In this document: piece by piece, positions 35,458-43,769 of the stretch
How the letters are laid out: the number at the start of each line of letters is the position of its first letter
How positions within the stretch are numbered: the first letter of the stretch is position 1
Source: Ralstonia pickettii
GTDB taxonomy: Bacteria > Pseudomonadota > Gammaproteobacteria > Burkholderiales > Burkholderiaceae
Direction: 5' to 3'
Assembly: GCF_016466415.2 (NCBI RefSeq)
Contig: NZ_CP066772.2
Location: 806,001 to 870,000, forward strand
DNA: 64,000 nt
The notes under the pieces: generated by a model
What the model was told of the DNA's origin: nothing
What the model saw: only the letters and a program-made list of their open reading frames with translations
The model's database searches: none
Made by a program: the position numbers and the translations under genes

Positions 35458-36003
35458 ATGCAGGGGTTAGGGTTATCTGCACGATTCGAAAAAACCGACG
35501 CGGGGCGACGTGAAATCGCTACGCGCGGCGGCGCGCTCAGTCGCTCAAGCCGCGCGCTTCTCATCATGGTGGATGGGCAAGTCACGGGCGAGGACCTTGC
35601 CGTGCGTGCCGGCCAGCTCGGACTGGAAGCGCAGGCCGTATTCGATCTGGTGCAGGCCGGTTTCATCCAACGCGCAACCGATGTTGCCAGCGAGCCCGTC
35701 TTCGTTCAGGTGGCCGAGCCGCAACCCGAGGCGCCCAAGCCCGCTGCACCTGCCGCACCGGCGCGCAAGCGTTCGCTGGCGGCGGCGCGCATGTACCTCA
35801 TGGATATTGCGGCGCGCACATTCAGCTCGGCCGAGCACCCGATCCGCCAGCGCCTTGTCGAGGCCACCGACCGCGCCTCGGTGGAGGGCGCGTTCGATGC
35901 ATTGCTGGCGGCCCTGCGCGAAGCCACATCGGCGTCGATGGTGGAGCAGGTAGAAGTGTCCTTCCGCGGGTTTCTGCCGGCCGAAGACAGCGTGGCCGGC
36001 TGA
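35458..36003 (+). CDS. Conserved hypothetical protein with Ala/Pro linker
   Basis: 181 residues, no signal peptide or membrane segment. N-terminal part (GLSARFEKTDAGRREIATRGG, then SRALLIMVDGQVTGEDLAV) looks like a small helical domain; residues 82-105 are Pro/Ala/Lys-rich; the C-terminal part (AARMYLMDIAARTFSSAEH) is helical. I do not recognise a family function. GGGGGAGG precedes the ATG at 35458. The same 12-mer CTTCGGGGGAGG occurs at 35308 and 35433 in the upstream region. Convergent with the hydrolase gene, 4 bp apart. Confidence 0.72.
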   Translation: MQGLGLSARFEKTDAGRREIATRGGALSRSSRALLIMVDGQVTGEDLAVRAGQLGLEAQAVFDLVQAGFIQRATDVASEPVFVQVAEPQPEAPKPAAPAAPARKRSLAAARMYLMDIAARTFSSAEHPIRQRLVEATDRASVEGAFDALLAALREATSASMVEQVEVSFRGFLPAEDSVAG

Positions 36004-36007
36004 CCGA

Positions 36008-36667
36008 TCAGGCAGCCTGCTGCGCCACCTCGTCCTGGAGCAGCCCGCGCGCCCGCTGATTCGACTTGTAGATGTTGTCACGCACCGGCACCGCGCCGGT
36101 CTTCACGCTGTGCACCCATTCCTGGGTCGACATCACCGCCGCGAAGCGCGATTGCAGCACCACGCTGAACACGCGGTGGATCTCTTCCGCACTCGCAAAG
36201 CCGGCCTGGTTTTGATACGGCACCGCGCCCGACGCGTCATGCAGAAACTCCACCGCCGTGCCGTTGTGCAGGGCGTGATTGATGGTGGACGCATCGCAGT
36301 TGTGCGTCATGTAGCCGACCACGGTCAGCGTATCGATGCCGCGAGCAGCCAACCATTGCGCCAGGTCCGTCTCGGGATAGGCGCTGGGCAGCAGCTTGCG
36401 CAGATAGTGGTCATGCGGACGCGACGCCACCACGGGGTGCAGTTGCCAGCCGTCGGTGTCGATGGCAAACAGCGGCGAGCTGGCCGGCGAGGTCTGCTGC
36501 ACGACGATCACCGGAATGCCCGCCTCGCGTGCCGCATCCATGGCGGCACCGATGTTTGCGACCGTCTGCTGCGGGTCCGGATACTCGATCGGCAGGCCGC
36601 CCGTGAAGTATTCGTTCTGCACATCAATGACGATCAGGGCGCGCTTCGGGGCATTGTTCGTGGTCAT
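36008..36667 (-). CDS. Isochorismatase-family cysteine hydrolase
   Basis: 219 residues. Catalytic Asp in IDVQNEYF, Lys in HYLRKLLPSAYPET and Cys in GYMTHNCDASTINHAL fit the Asp-Lys-Cys triad of this family, which hydrolyses amides (nicotinamidase, ureidosuccinate types) or isochorismate. ATG 36667 with GAGGAG upstream. Divergent from a GlxA-type regulator, a frequent pairing in which the regulator controls the hydrolase. Substrate unknown. Confidence 0.86.
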   Translation of the reverse strand: MTTNNAPKRALIVIDVQNEYFTGGLPIEYPDPQQTVANIGAAMDAAREAGIPVIVVQQTSPASSPLFAIDTDGWQLHPVVASRPHDHYLRKLLPSAYPETDLAQWLAARGIDTLTVVGYMTHNCDASTINHALHNGTAVEFLHDASGAVPYQNQAGFASAEEIHRVFSVVLQSRFAAVMSTQEWVHSVKTGAVPVRDNIYKSNQRARGLLQDEVAQQAA

Positions 36668-36801
36668 GGCTGACTCCTCAAGGTGGGTTGGATCGGGCAT
36701 TTGCGTGGGCCCGTGGACAGCATCTTCGCCGATGACTATCCTTCCCGACAGTGGCCCGAAAGACGTTTATCGAAAGAATCGGGCCAAAGCGCGGAGCCCG
36801 T

Positions 36802-37797
36802 ATGCAACCTCAGCATCCCCAGCAACCTCAGCATCCCCAGGAAATCGCCGTTCTGGCCTTCAACGACATCAGCCCATTTCACCTGTCCGTGCCGTGTCTT
36901 GTGTTTGAAGATCGCGTCTGGGCCGGGCTGCCGTCCTACAATCTGCGGATCTGTGCCGGGGAGCCCGCCAGGAAGGGCGGTCTGCGCACCACGGCCGGGT
37001 TTGCCGTGCAGACCGATCTCACACTCGAAGATGCCGCCCGCGCCGACGTACTGATCGTGCCGTCCTGGCGGGATACACAGGAGCGCCCGCCGGCGGCCAT
37101 GGTGAATGCGGTACGGGATGCTTACGAACGCGGCGCAACGGTGGTCGGCCTGTGCCTGGGCGCGTTTGTGCTGGCCGAAGCAGGCGTGCTCGACGGCCAT
37201 GAGGCGACGACGCATTGGAGCGCCGCCGATGCGTTCTCGCAGCGCTACCCGCGTGTGAAGCTTGTGCCCGATGTGCTCTATCTGGACGCTGGCGGCGGCC
37301 GTCTGGTGACATCCGCAGGCACGGCCGCCGGGTTGGACTGCTGCCTGCACCTCGTGCGCCGTTGGCATGGCGCTGAGGTGGCCAACCGCATTGCACGGCG
37401 GCTGGTGGTTGCGCCGCACAGGCAGGGCGGCCAGGCGCAATACATCGAGCAACCGCTGCACGATGCGCCGGGCGGTGATCGACTGTCCGATTTGCTGAAC
37501 TGGGCAGTGGCCAACTTGGCGGAGCCGCATTCACTCGACTCGCTGGCCGAACGCGCGGCCATGAGCCGGCGCAATTTCACGCGGCGCTTTCGTGAACTGA
37601 CAGGAACCACTGTCAGCCAATGGTTGCTCGGGCAGCGTCTGGCCTATGCGCAACGCATGCTGGAAACCACGCGTCAGCCGGTCGAAGCGATTGCGCAACT
37701 GGCGGGATTCGGCAGCGCCGTATCGCTGCGCCAGCATTTCAGCCGGACGTATCACACGTCGCCCAGCGCTTACCGCGCCTTGTTTGCGCAAGCCTGA
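36802..37797 (+). CDS. GlxA-family AraC regulator (DJ-1/PfpI domain + HTH)
   Basis: 331 residues. N-terminal DJ-1/PfpI-like domain with the nucleophile-elbow Cys in VVGLCLGAFVLAEAG, and C-terminal AraC-type double HTH (LDSLAERAAMSRRNFTRRFRELTG, VEAIAQLAGFGSAVSLRQHFSR). ATG 36802 has GGAGC upstream; an earlier in-frame ATG at 36751 adds unrelated residues. The N-terminus is a QPQHPQ tandem duplication. Probably controls the divergent hydrolase. Confidence 0.88.
   Translation: MQPQHPQQPQHPQEIAVLAFNDISPFHLSVPCLVFEDRVWAGLPSYNLRICAGEPARKGGLRTTAGFAVQTDLTLEDAARADVLIVPSWRDTQERPPAAMVNAVRDAYERGATVVGLCLGAFVLAEAGVLDGHEATTHWSAADAFSQRYPRVKLVPDVLYLDAGGGRLVTSAGTAAGLDCCLHLVRRWHGAEVANRIARRLVVAPHRQGGQAQYIEQPLHDAPGGDRLSDLLNWAVANLAEPHSLDSLAERAAMSRRNFTRRFRELTGTTVSQWLLGQRLAYAQRMLETTRQPVEAIAQLAGFGSAVSLRQHFSRTYHTSPSAYRALFAQA
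36805..36840 (+). repeat. Tandem 18-bp duplication at the regulator's N-terminus
   Basis: Two perfect copies of an 18-mer beginning CAACCTCAGC, encoding QPQHPQ twice directly after the start codon. Its perfection suggests a recent slippage event. Confidence 0.9.
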
Positions 37798-37824
37798 AAA
37801 GAAAAAAGCGGCTGGTCAGCCGCT
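37796..37824 (-). terminator. Intrinsic terminator of the small lipoprotein gene
   Basis: On the minus strand, stem AGCGGCT / AGCCGCT (37807-37813, 37818-37824) with a GACC loop is followed by TTTTTTCTTTTC. It lies 13 bp after the lipoprotein stop; the same stem could also end the convergent regulator gene. Confidence 0.8.
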
Positions 37825-37836
37825 GTGGTGTGTTGT

Positions 37837-38019
37837 TTACTTGCTCAGCTCGTGGCCGATGACGGCGCCTGTTGCGGCACCCCCGATCGTCCCGGCTGTG
37901 CTATGCGTGATTTCGTGGCCGGCCACACCGCCCGCCACAGCACCGCCCGCCGTACACGCCGTGAGGGTGGGAGCCAACACGGCAAGCGCGCATACCAGCG
38001 CTGTTTTCCATGCATTCAT
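37837..38019 (-). CDS. Small glycine-zipper lipoprotein
   Basis: 60 residues. Signal peptide with lipobox-like LTAC, then a mature part built of Gly/Ala zipper repeats (GGAVAGGVAGHEITHSTAG, GGAATGAVIGHELSK), as in OsmB- or 17-kDa-antigen-like outer-membrane lipoproteins. AGGAGG seven bases before ATG 38019 supports expression, and an intrinsic terminator follows. Confidence 0.8.
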   Translation of the reverse strand: MNAWKTALVCALAVLAPTLTACTAGGAVAGGVAGHEITHSTAGTIGGAATGAVIGHELSK

Positions 38020-38091
38020 GATGTCCTCCTGAGTGGCCGGCCAGATGCAGCGGCCAGCATGTCTCTCAGTCGAGCAAAGCGCGTGCCGCGC

Positions 38092-38652
38092 TCACATGAA
38101 CAATGGCGACAGCGACAGATGCGACAGCGCGATCACGATCACCTGTGCAATCACCAGCAGGATCAGCGGTGACAGATCGAGCCGCCCGCCCAGCGGGGGC
38201 ACCACGCGGCGGATCGGGCGCAACAGCGGGTCGACCAGCGTGTTGAGCACTGCGCCCATGGGCGATGCCGGCCCCATCCACGACAGGACAGCTGACGCAA
38301 TGGTCACCCATACCAGCACGTTGAACGCCCACTTGAGCACGGTGAAGAGCGCAGCCACAAAGCCCATGGGCACGAGTGCCATCGGGCTCACGCCCACCGA
38401 CGCCACCAGCAGGAACAGATAGACAAGCGCCGTGACATAGGCGGCCACCAGCGACGACCAGTCGATATAGCCCGTGGCCGGAATCACCCGGCGCAGCGGG
38501 TGCACCAGCCAGCCGGTCAGCTGGAAGATGGCCTGCGACAGCGGATTGCGCGGTGACAGCCGCACCGCTTGCGTCCAGGCGCGCAGCAGCAGCGCCGCGC
38601 CGAAGAGCGAGAAGATCGTGTCGAGCAGAAAACGCGTGATATCGCCGAACAT
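38092..38652 (-). CDS. YggT-family integral membrane protein
   Basis: 186 residues with two YggT domains, each a hydrophobic pair around R-x-x-x-P (GWLVHPLRRVIPATGYIDWSSLV and TLVDPLLRPIRRVVPPLGGRLDLSPL). YggT proteins are linked to cell division and osmotic stress tolerance in other bacteria; precise role unknown. ATG 38652 has AGGAGA upstream. Confidence 0.86.
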   Translation of the reverse strand: MFGDITRFLLDTIFSLFGAALLLRAWTQAVRLSPRNPLSQAIFQLTGWLVHPLRRVIPATGYIDWSSLVAAYVTALVYLFLLVASVGVSPMALVPMGFVAALFTVLKWAFNVLVWVTIASAVLSWMGPASPMGAVLNTLVDPLLRPIRRVVPPLGGRLDLSPLILLVIAQVIVIALSHLSLSPLFM

Positions 38653-38831
38653 GCGTCCGGTTCTCCTATGGTCAGGTCGGGCAGAAGCGCGCGGCAAACA
38701 CGGCGCGCTGAGGCGGGGTATTGTCGCACGGCAATCTGACGACGATCTGTGCGGTGATGCCCCTGCACAAGGGGGAGCACATTCGCGTATTGTGGTGCCC
38801 GTTCGCCGCCTTTCCTGCCAGGAGACCTGCC

Positions 38832-39395
38832 TTGAAACCAATCCTGTTCCGCGCGTTGTTGTCGTTGGCGTGCCTGTCTGCTGTGCCGCAAGTGCATGCG
38901 CAGGCCGATACCACGTTCACCGTCGAATCAAGTGCCTTTGCCGACAACGGGGTCATGGACCGCAAGTACGCCGGCAAGAACCCCGCCAACGCCAATTGCA
39001 CGGGCGACAACGTCTCGCCGCCGCTGCACTGGTCGAACGTGCCCGCGGGCACCAACAGCCTTGTGCTGATCGTCTCCGACCCGCAGGGCGCGGGCGGCCT
39101 GGGCGTGAACCACTGGATGGCCTACGGTATCCCGGCCACGCAGACGAGCCTGCCGGAAGGCGCCGGCACCGGACCGGCGCTGCGCATGGGCCAAAACTCC
39201 ATCGGCAAGCCGGCGTATCTCGGGCCGTGTCCGCCCAAGGGCACGGGCATGCATCACTACGTATTTTTGTTGATCGCCACGGATCTGGCGCCGGATGCGC
39301 TGCCCAATGGGCTGACCCGCGCTGAACTGGATGCGGCCATCAAAGGGCATAGCAAAGGCGCCGCAGCCTGGATCGGCCGATTCGGCAACTTTTGA
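38832..39395 (+). CDS. Exported YbhB/YbcL-type phosphatidylethanolamine-binding-like protein
   Basis: 187 residues. TTG 38832 is the start: AGGAGA lies six bases upstream and the reading begins exactly with a signal peptide (KPILFRALLSLACLSAVPQVHA). The mature part has PEBP motifs NVSPPLHW, IVSDPQG, HWMAYGIPA and GPCPPKGTGMHHYVF. The family binds anionic or phosphate ligands in a small pocket; bacterial function is not established. A second family member lies at 61891-62472. Confidence 0.87.
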   Translation: MKPILFRALLSLACLSAVPQVHAQADTTFTVESSAFADNGVMDRKYAGKNPANANCTGDNVSPPLHWSNVPAGTNSLVLIVSDPQGAGGLGVNHWMAYGIPATQTSLPEGAGTGPALRMGQNSIGKPAYLGPCPPKGTGMHHYVFLLIATDLAPDALPNGLTRAELDAAIKGHSKGAAAWIGRFGNF

Positions 39396-39444
39396 CGGAT
39401 GCGAGGCCGTTCACGGGTCCGCGCTGCGCGCGGCCGGCGGCGGC

Positions 39445-40431
39445 TCACAATCCCGCTACCGGAAAATTCGCCTGCCAGACAGCGCTTTGCACGTTGACCG
39501 GTTTCGGAATCAGCTTCTGCTGCAGGAACAGGTCTGCAATCTGCTGCTGCGAGGCCACGATCTGCGGCGTGACCGGCGTGACGCCGTAGGGCACGCGCCG
39601 CAACCAGGTCTCCACAACGGGCTGCTCGATGCCGAGCTTGGGCGCAAGCAGGGCGGCGGTTTCCTGCGGATGCTGATTCACCCACAGCCCCGCCGTGCGC
39701 AGCTGGGCCAGGATGGCGTTGACCGCGCGCGGATGCGTGTTCACGAATCCCGGGGTGGCTTCGTAGAAGTTGAACACCGGCAGCTCGCTGAAATCGCCCA
39801 GCGTGCGTGTCTTCAACGCCTTTTGTGCCAGCGCGTGATACGGATCCCACACGACCCACGCATCGACCGCGCCGCTCTCGAAGGCTGCGCGCGCTTCAGC
39901 CGGTGGCAGGTAGATCGGCTGAATGTCCTGCACCGTGAGGTTGGCGCGACGGAGCAGCTGCACCAGCAGGTAGTTGGAGCTGGAGCCCTTCTGCAGCGCG
40001 ATGCGCTTGCCTTTCAGGTCGGCCACGCTGTGCGCGGGTGAGCTGTCGAGCACGAACAGCGCCTCGTTGGTCTTGCCGCCCGGCTCGGCCCCCACATAGA
40101 CAAGGCGCGCGCCTGCGGCCTGCGCAAACACGGCCGGCGGCGCGCCGGTGTAGCCAAAGTCAATGCTGCCCGTGTTGAGCGCCTCGAGCAGTTGCGGCCC
40201 GGCAGGGAATTCCTTCCACTCGACCTTGTAGCCGAGGTCGCCCAGCGGTTTGTCGAGTGCGCCTTGCGCTTTGAGCACGGCAAGCAGCCCCGCTTTTTGA
40301 AAGCCGATGCGCACCGTGGTTGGCTCGGCGGCCTGCGTCAGGCCTGCGCACAGCGTCATGCCGGCGCCAAGCAATGCGGCCAGCCAGCGTCGGCGGCCAG
40401 ATGGGGCGGTGTGGGGCGAATGGCTTTGCAT
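39445..40431 (-). CDS. SsuA/TauA-like ABC transporter substrate-binding protein
   Basis: 328 residues, periplasmic, with an Arg-rich signal (GRRRWLAALLGAGMTLCAGLTQA). Family motifs IGFQKAGLLAVLKAQGAL, GSIDFGYTGAPPAVFAQAAG, LKGKRIALQKGSSSNYLLV and VDAWVVWDPYHALA place it in the aliphatic sulfonate/taurine/nitrate binding group. AGGAGG precedes ATG 40431. No permease or ATPase gene accompanies it in the window, so it must rely on distant partners or be orphaned. It follows the DUF971 gene on the same strand after a 97-bp gap. Confidence 0.88.
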   Translation of the reverse strand: MQSHSPHTAPSGRRRWLAALLGAGMTLCAGLTQAAEPTTVRIGFQKAGLLAVLKAQGALDKPLGDLGYKVEWKEFPAGPQLLEALNTGSIDFGYTGAPPAVFAQAAGARLVYVGAEPGGKTNEALFVLDSSPAHSVADLKGKRIALQKGSSSNYLLVQLLRRANLTVQDIQPIYLPPAEARAAFESGAVDAWVVWDPYHALAQKALKTRTLGDFSELPVFNFYEATPGFVNTHPRAVNAILAQLRTAGLWVNQHPQETAALLAPKLGIEQPVVETWLRRVPYGVTPVTPQIVASQQQIADLFLQQKLIPKPVNVQSAVWQANFPVAGL

Positions 40432-40528
40432 GGTTCCTCCTGCGTCGTCTGTGTTGTGCAACTGATGCTACGGACAGCGCACGCACGAAGGAACGAACAA
40501 GATTGCATGTGGATAGACGCCGCCAACG

Positions 40529-40822
40529 TCAGCCCGCCGCTGCAGTGGCGGCAAGCTCCGCCAGGTACGCCCACGGATAGATGCCGCGCGCATGTCCATC
40601 ACTGAAAACCAGTTGCACACCGTAACCCGCAGGCGCGATGGTGGTGACGCGCACGGCGGCCGGCACGTTGATCGGCGTGCCGTGATGGCGCTTGAACTGG
40701 CACTCCGCACAGCGGCACGCCTCGCGCAATGCCGCGTGGTCAAGTACGACAACGGCGTCTGCCCAGTGCAACCGCAGCCGGCCTTGGGCGACGTCGTTTT
40801 CGATACGCTCAGGCGGATGCAC
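40529..40822 (-). CDS. DUF971 (GBBH-like N-terminal domain) protein
   Basis: 97 residues from GTG 40822, which overlaps the end of the HEAT-repeat gene by 14 bp. The domain motif LREACRCAECQF with three Cys, plus VTTIAPAGYGVQLVFSDGHARGIYPWAYL, matches DUF971, the domain found at the N-terminus of gamma-butyrobetaine hydroxylases and in some Fe-S-related proteins. Longer starts in frame run antisense-like through the HEAT gene and are unlikely. Last gene of the flavoprotein operon. Confidence 0.78.
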   Translation of the reverse strand: MHPPERIENDVAQGRLRLHWADAVVVLDHAALREACRCAECQFKRHHGTPINVPAAVRVTTIAPAGYGVQLVFSDGHARGIYPWAYLAELAATAAAG

Positions 40823-41768
40823 GGGCGCGCTCGATTTGTGCCAAGGCGATCCGCACGGCCTTGACGACTTCCGGGTCGCCATCGGTTTGTGCGCTGCGCA
40901 GGGCGGGCAGGGCAGAGGCTTCGCCGATCTCTCCCAGTGCGAGTGCCGCCTCCTTGCGCAGGTTGCTGATTGGGTGGGTGAGCAACGCGGCGAGTGCATC
41001 GACGGCATGCGCGGCGCGCCACCGGCCAAGCGCGCGGGCCGCCTGTAGACTGACCTGCCAATACGCATCGGCCAGCGCATTCACCAACGCCTGCGTGACA
41101 TGTGGGTCCGGAGCCAACGCCCGCAGTTTGCCGAGCGTGCTTGCGCTTTCCTCACGCACGCGCCAGGCGGTGTCTTGCAGCGCATCGAGCAACGCGGGCA
41201 GCACGGCGGCCGCGGTGGCAAGGCCGAGCGCGCCCACTGCGGCGCGGCGCACGTCGACATCTGCGTCATGACGCGCGCGTTCCGCCAGCGCCGGCAATGC
41301 GCCCACATGCTTGCGCCAGCCGAGCACCGCAACGGCCTCGCGACGCACGGCGGCGTCGGCGTCTTGCAAGGCGTGCAGCGCGGGTGCTTCGCTCTCGGGC
41401 ACGCGCAGTTCACGCAGCCCACGCAATGCGGCGGCGCGCACAAAGGCATTGGCATGGTCGACGTAAGGCAACAGCGCGGGCGCAGACTCGGGCGACTTCA
41501 AATCCGCCAGGCCGATTGCGGCTGCGTCACGCACGGTGCCATCGGCGTCTTCCAGCGCACGGGCGAGCGCGGCCACGGTATCCGGCTGTTCCCACGTTGC
41601 CAGGATGCGCGCAGCTTCCAGCCGAACTTCGGGGGCAGGGTCTTGCTCAAGCAGCGCAATCACGTTTGGCAGCGCATCGGCGTTTTCTTCATCGGCGATC
41701 TGCAGCAGGGCAACGCGGCGGGTGGCGGCATCCGCGTCGTGCAGACGCGCCAGGGGTGTTGTCGTCAT
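40809..41768 (-). CDS. HEAT-repeat protein
   Basis: 319 residues made of about nine HEAT/PBS-lyase-type repeats of roughly 30 residues, each with the pattern D-x-x-V-R-x-x-A-x-x-A-L-G (DGTVRDAAAIGLADL, DAAVRREAVAVLGW, DVDVRRAAVGALGLA, AWRVREESASTLGKL, ISNLRKEAALALGEIG). No signal peptide. Such solenoids bind proteins or help insert cofactors. It lies 7 bp after the ferredoxin gene, so a scaffold or maturation role for the flavoprotein/ferredoxin pair is a reasonable guess. Confidence 0.88.
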   Translation of the reverse strand: MTTTPLARLHDADAATRRVALLQIADEENADALPNVIALLEQDPAPEVRLEAARILATWEQPDTVAALARALEDADGTVRDAAAIGLADLKSPESAPALLPYVDHANAFVRAAALRGLRELRVPESEAPALHALQDADAAVRREAVAVLGWRKHVGALPALAERARHDADVDVRRAAVGALGLATAAAVLPALLDALQDTAWRVREESASTLGKLRALAPDPHVTQALVNALADAYWQVSLQAARALGRWRAAHAVDALAALLTHPISNLRKEAALALGEIGEASALPALRSAQTDGDPEVVKAVRIALAQIERARASA

Positions 41769-41775
41769 CGCCGCC

Positions 41776-42048
41776 TCAACGCAACAGGTACGGGATGTCG
41801 ACCTTCACCGCGCCGGTCGGGCAGTCCTGCTCGCAGGGCATGCAGTACCAGCATTCGTCGAACTGCATGAAGGCCTTGCCTTTGGTCAGGTCGATGGCGA
41901 GCAGGTCGAGCGGGCAGACGTCGACGCACACGGTGCAGCCCTTGTCGGCAATGCACTTGGCTTCGTCGATGGTGACGGGCGCGCTGCTGCGCGAGGTGAT
42001 GTCGTGCGGCGTGTGGGTGGAATGAACGGTCGTCTGTTGCATGGTCAT
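41776..42048 (-). CDS. Two-cluster ferredoxin (AprB-like electron-transfer subunit)
   Basis: 90 residues. Cysteine motifs CIADKGCTVCVDVCP and CWYCMPCEQDCP provide two [4Fe-4S] sites; the spacing in the first is unusual (insertion of DKG). The C-terminus VDIPYLLR is short, as in small beta subunits. Starts at ATG 42048 overlapping the flavoprotein stop (ATGA), so the two are made together and likely form a heterodimer. Confidence 0.88.
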   Translation of the reverse strand: MTMQQTTVHSTHTPHDITSRSSAPVTIDEAKCIADKGCTVCVDVCPLDLLAIDLTKGKAFMQFDECWYCMPCEQDCPTGAVKVDIPYLLR

Positions 42049-43769
42049 GCAGCCTTCGGAATGCGCATGTGCGCGTAGGAATCGGTGCCGAGCACATCGA
42101 CAGGGATGACGTACGGCTCGATGGCCTGCTTGCGGCTGGCCATGGCACCGTGTGCGTCCTTGTACAAGCGCGTGTGGCAGAACCAGTTGGCGTCGTCGCG
42201 TTCGGGGTAATCCACGCGGTGGTGGTACAGGCCCCAGCGGCTCTCGGTACGGAAGAGCGAGGCGCGCGCGGCCATCTCGGCGCAATCGCGGATGAAGCTG
42301 ACTTCCATCGCGCGCATCAGCTCGTGCGGGTTGCGGGCGTGCAGGTGGGTGATGTCTTCGGCAATCTCGTCGAACCTCCGCAGGCCGATTTCCATCTTGC
42401 GTGTGACCTTGGGCGGCTGCAGGTAATCGTTCACCATGCGGCGCAGCTTGTATTCCACTTGTGCGGGGGGCAGTCCGTGGTCGCGTTGCAGCGGCGCAAA
42501 GATGCGCGCGCGCTCGCGTTCGATCTGCGCGTCGTCGACGCGGGCGTCGCCTTGCCGGCCGGCGATGTGGTCCGCCGCGTTCTGCCCCGCAAACCAGCCA
42601 TACGTAAACGCGCCGAGCATGTAGTTGTGCGGCACGGCCGCCATGTCGCCCGCCGCGTAAAGGCCCGGCACGGTGGTTTCCGCGCGTGCATTCACATACA
42701 CGCCAGACGCGCTGTGCCCGCTGCAGAAGCCGATTTCCGAGATGTGCATCTCCACCATCTGCGTGCGGTAATCGGTGCCGCGCCCCGCGTGGAAGCGGCC
42801 GCGGCTCGGGCGCTCGTTGGTGTGCAGGATGGTCTCGATGGTCTGGATGGTTTCTTCGGCAAGGTGGTCGAGCTTGAGAAACACCGGGCCCTTGCCGCCC
42901 TGCAGTTCCTGGTAGAACTCCCACATCATCTGGCCGCTCCAGTAGTCGCACTGGATGAAGCGCTCGCCGCGCGCGTTGGCTGTGTAGCCGCCCAACGGGC
43001 CGGTCACATACGCGCAGGCGGGGCCGTTGTAATCCTTGATGAGCGGGTTGATCTGGAAGCATTCCAGGTTGGAAAGCTCTGCGCCGGCGTGATACGCCAT
43101 CGCGTAGCCATCGCCTGCGTTGGTGGGGTTTTCGTATGTGCCCATCAGGTAGCCGGAGGCCGGCAGGCCAAGGCGCCCCGCCGCACCGCAACTCAGCACC
43201 ACGGCCTTTGCGCGCACCACGAGGAAATCCGCCGTGCGGCAATCGAAGCCGAGCACGCCGCAAGCGGCGCCATCGGCATCCGTCAGCACGCGCGTGACGA
43301 CAATGCGGTTCGTGATCTCCACCCGCGCACGCTTGAGCTGGCGATACAGCACCTTCTTGATGTCGTGCCCCTCCGGCATCGGCAGCACGTAGCTGCCCAT
43401 GTGGTGGACCTTCTTGACGGCATAGTCGCCGGTTTCGTCCTTCTCGAACTTCACGCCCCAGCGGTCAAGCTGCTCGATGGTGGCAAAGCTGTGCTGCGCA
43501 TAGGCATACACGCCCGATTGATCGACGATGCCATCGTTGGCCAAGGTGATTTCGCGCGTGTATTGCTCAGGCGTGGCATGCCCCGGAATGACCGCGTTGT
43601 TCAGCCCGTCCATACCCATCGAGATGGCGCCGCTGCGCTTCACGTGCGCCTTGTCGATCAGCAGCACACGCAGCGCAGGGTTGCGTTCTTTTGCCTTGAT
43701 GGCCGCCATCGGGCCGGCCGTGCCGCCGCCCACGACGACGAGGTCGTACTCCAGTTCCAACGTGTTCAT
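42045..43769 (-). CDS. AprA/fumarate-reductase-family flavoprotein
   Basis: 574 residues. FAD-binding VVVGGGTAGPMAAIKA at the N-terminus, SGAISMGMDGLNNAV near 45-60 and GLYAAGDMAAVPHNYMLGAFTYGWFAGQNAA near 370-395 define the flavoprotein superfamily of fumarate reductase, L-aspartate oxidase and adenylylsulfate reductase alpha. Pairing with a two-cluster ferredoxin recalls AprBA, but no sulfate-activation genes are nearby. No signal peptide, so cytoplasmic. Its start overlaps the GntR stop. Substrate unknown; the SsuA-like binding protein hints at an organosulfur or related compound. Confidence 0.84.
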   Translation of the reverse strand: MNTLELEYDLVVVGGGTAGPMAAIKAKERNPALRVLLIDKAHVKRSGAISMGMDGLNNAVIPGHATPEQYTREITLANDGIVDQSGVYAYAQHSFATIEQLDRWGVKFEKDETGDYAVKKVHHMGSYVLPMPEGHDIKKVLYRQLKRARVEITNRIVVTRVLTDADGAACGVLGFDCRTADFLVVRAKAVVLSCGAAGRLGLPASGYLMGTYENPTNAGDGYAMAYHAGAELSNLECFQINPLIKDYNGPACAYVTGPLGGYTANARGERFIQCDYWSGQMMWEFYQELQGGKGPVFLKLDHLAEETIQTIETILHTNERPSRGRFHAGRGTDYRTQMVEMHISEIGFCSGHSASGVYVNARAETTVPGLYAAGDMAAVPHNYMLGAFTYGWFAGQNAADHIAGRQGDARVDDAQIERERARIFAPLQRDHGLPPAQVEYKLRRMVNDYLQPPKVTRKMEIGLRRFDEIAEDITHLHARNPHELMRAMEVSFIRDCAEMAARASLFRTESRWGLYHHRVDYPERDDANWFCHTRLYKDAHGAMASRKQAIEPYVIPVDVLGTDSYAHMRIPKAA

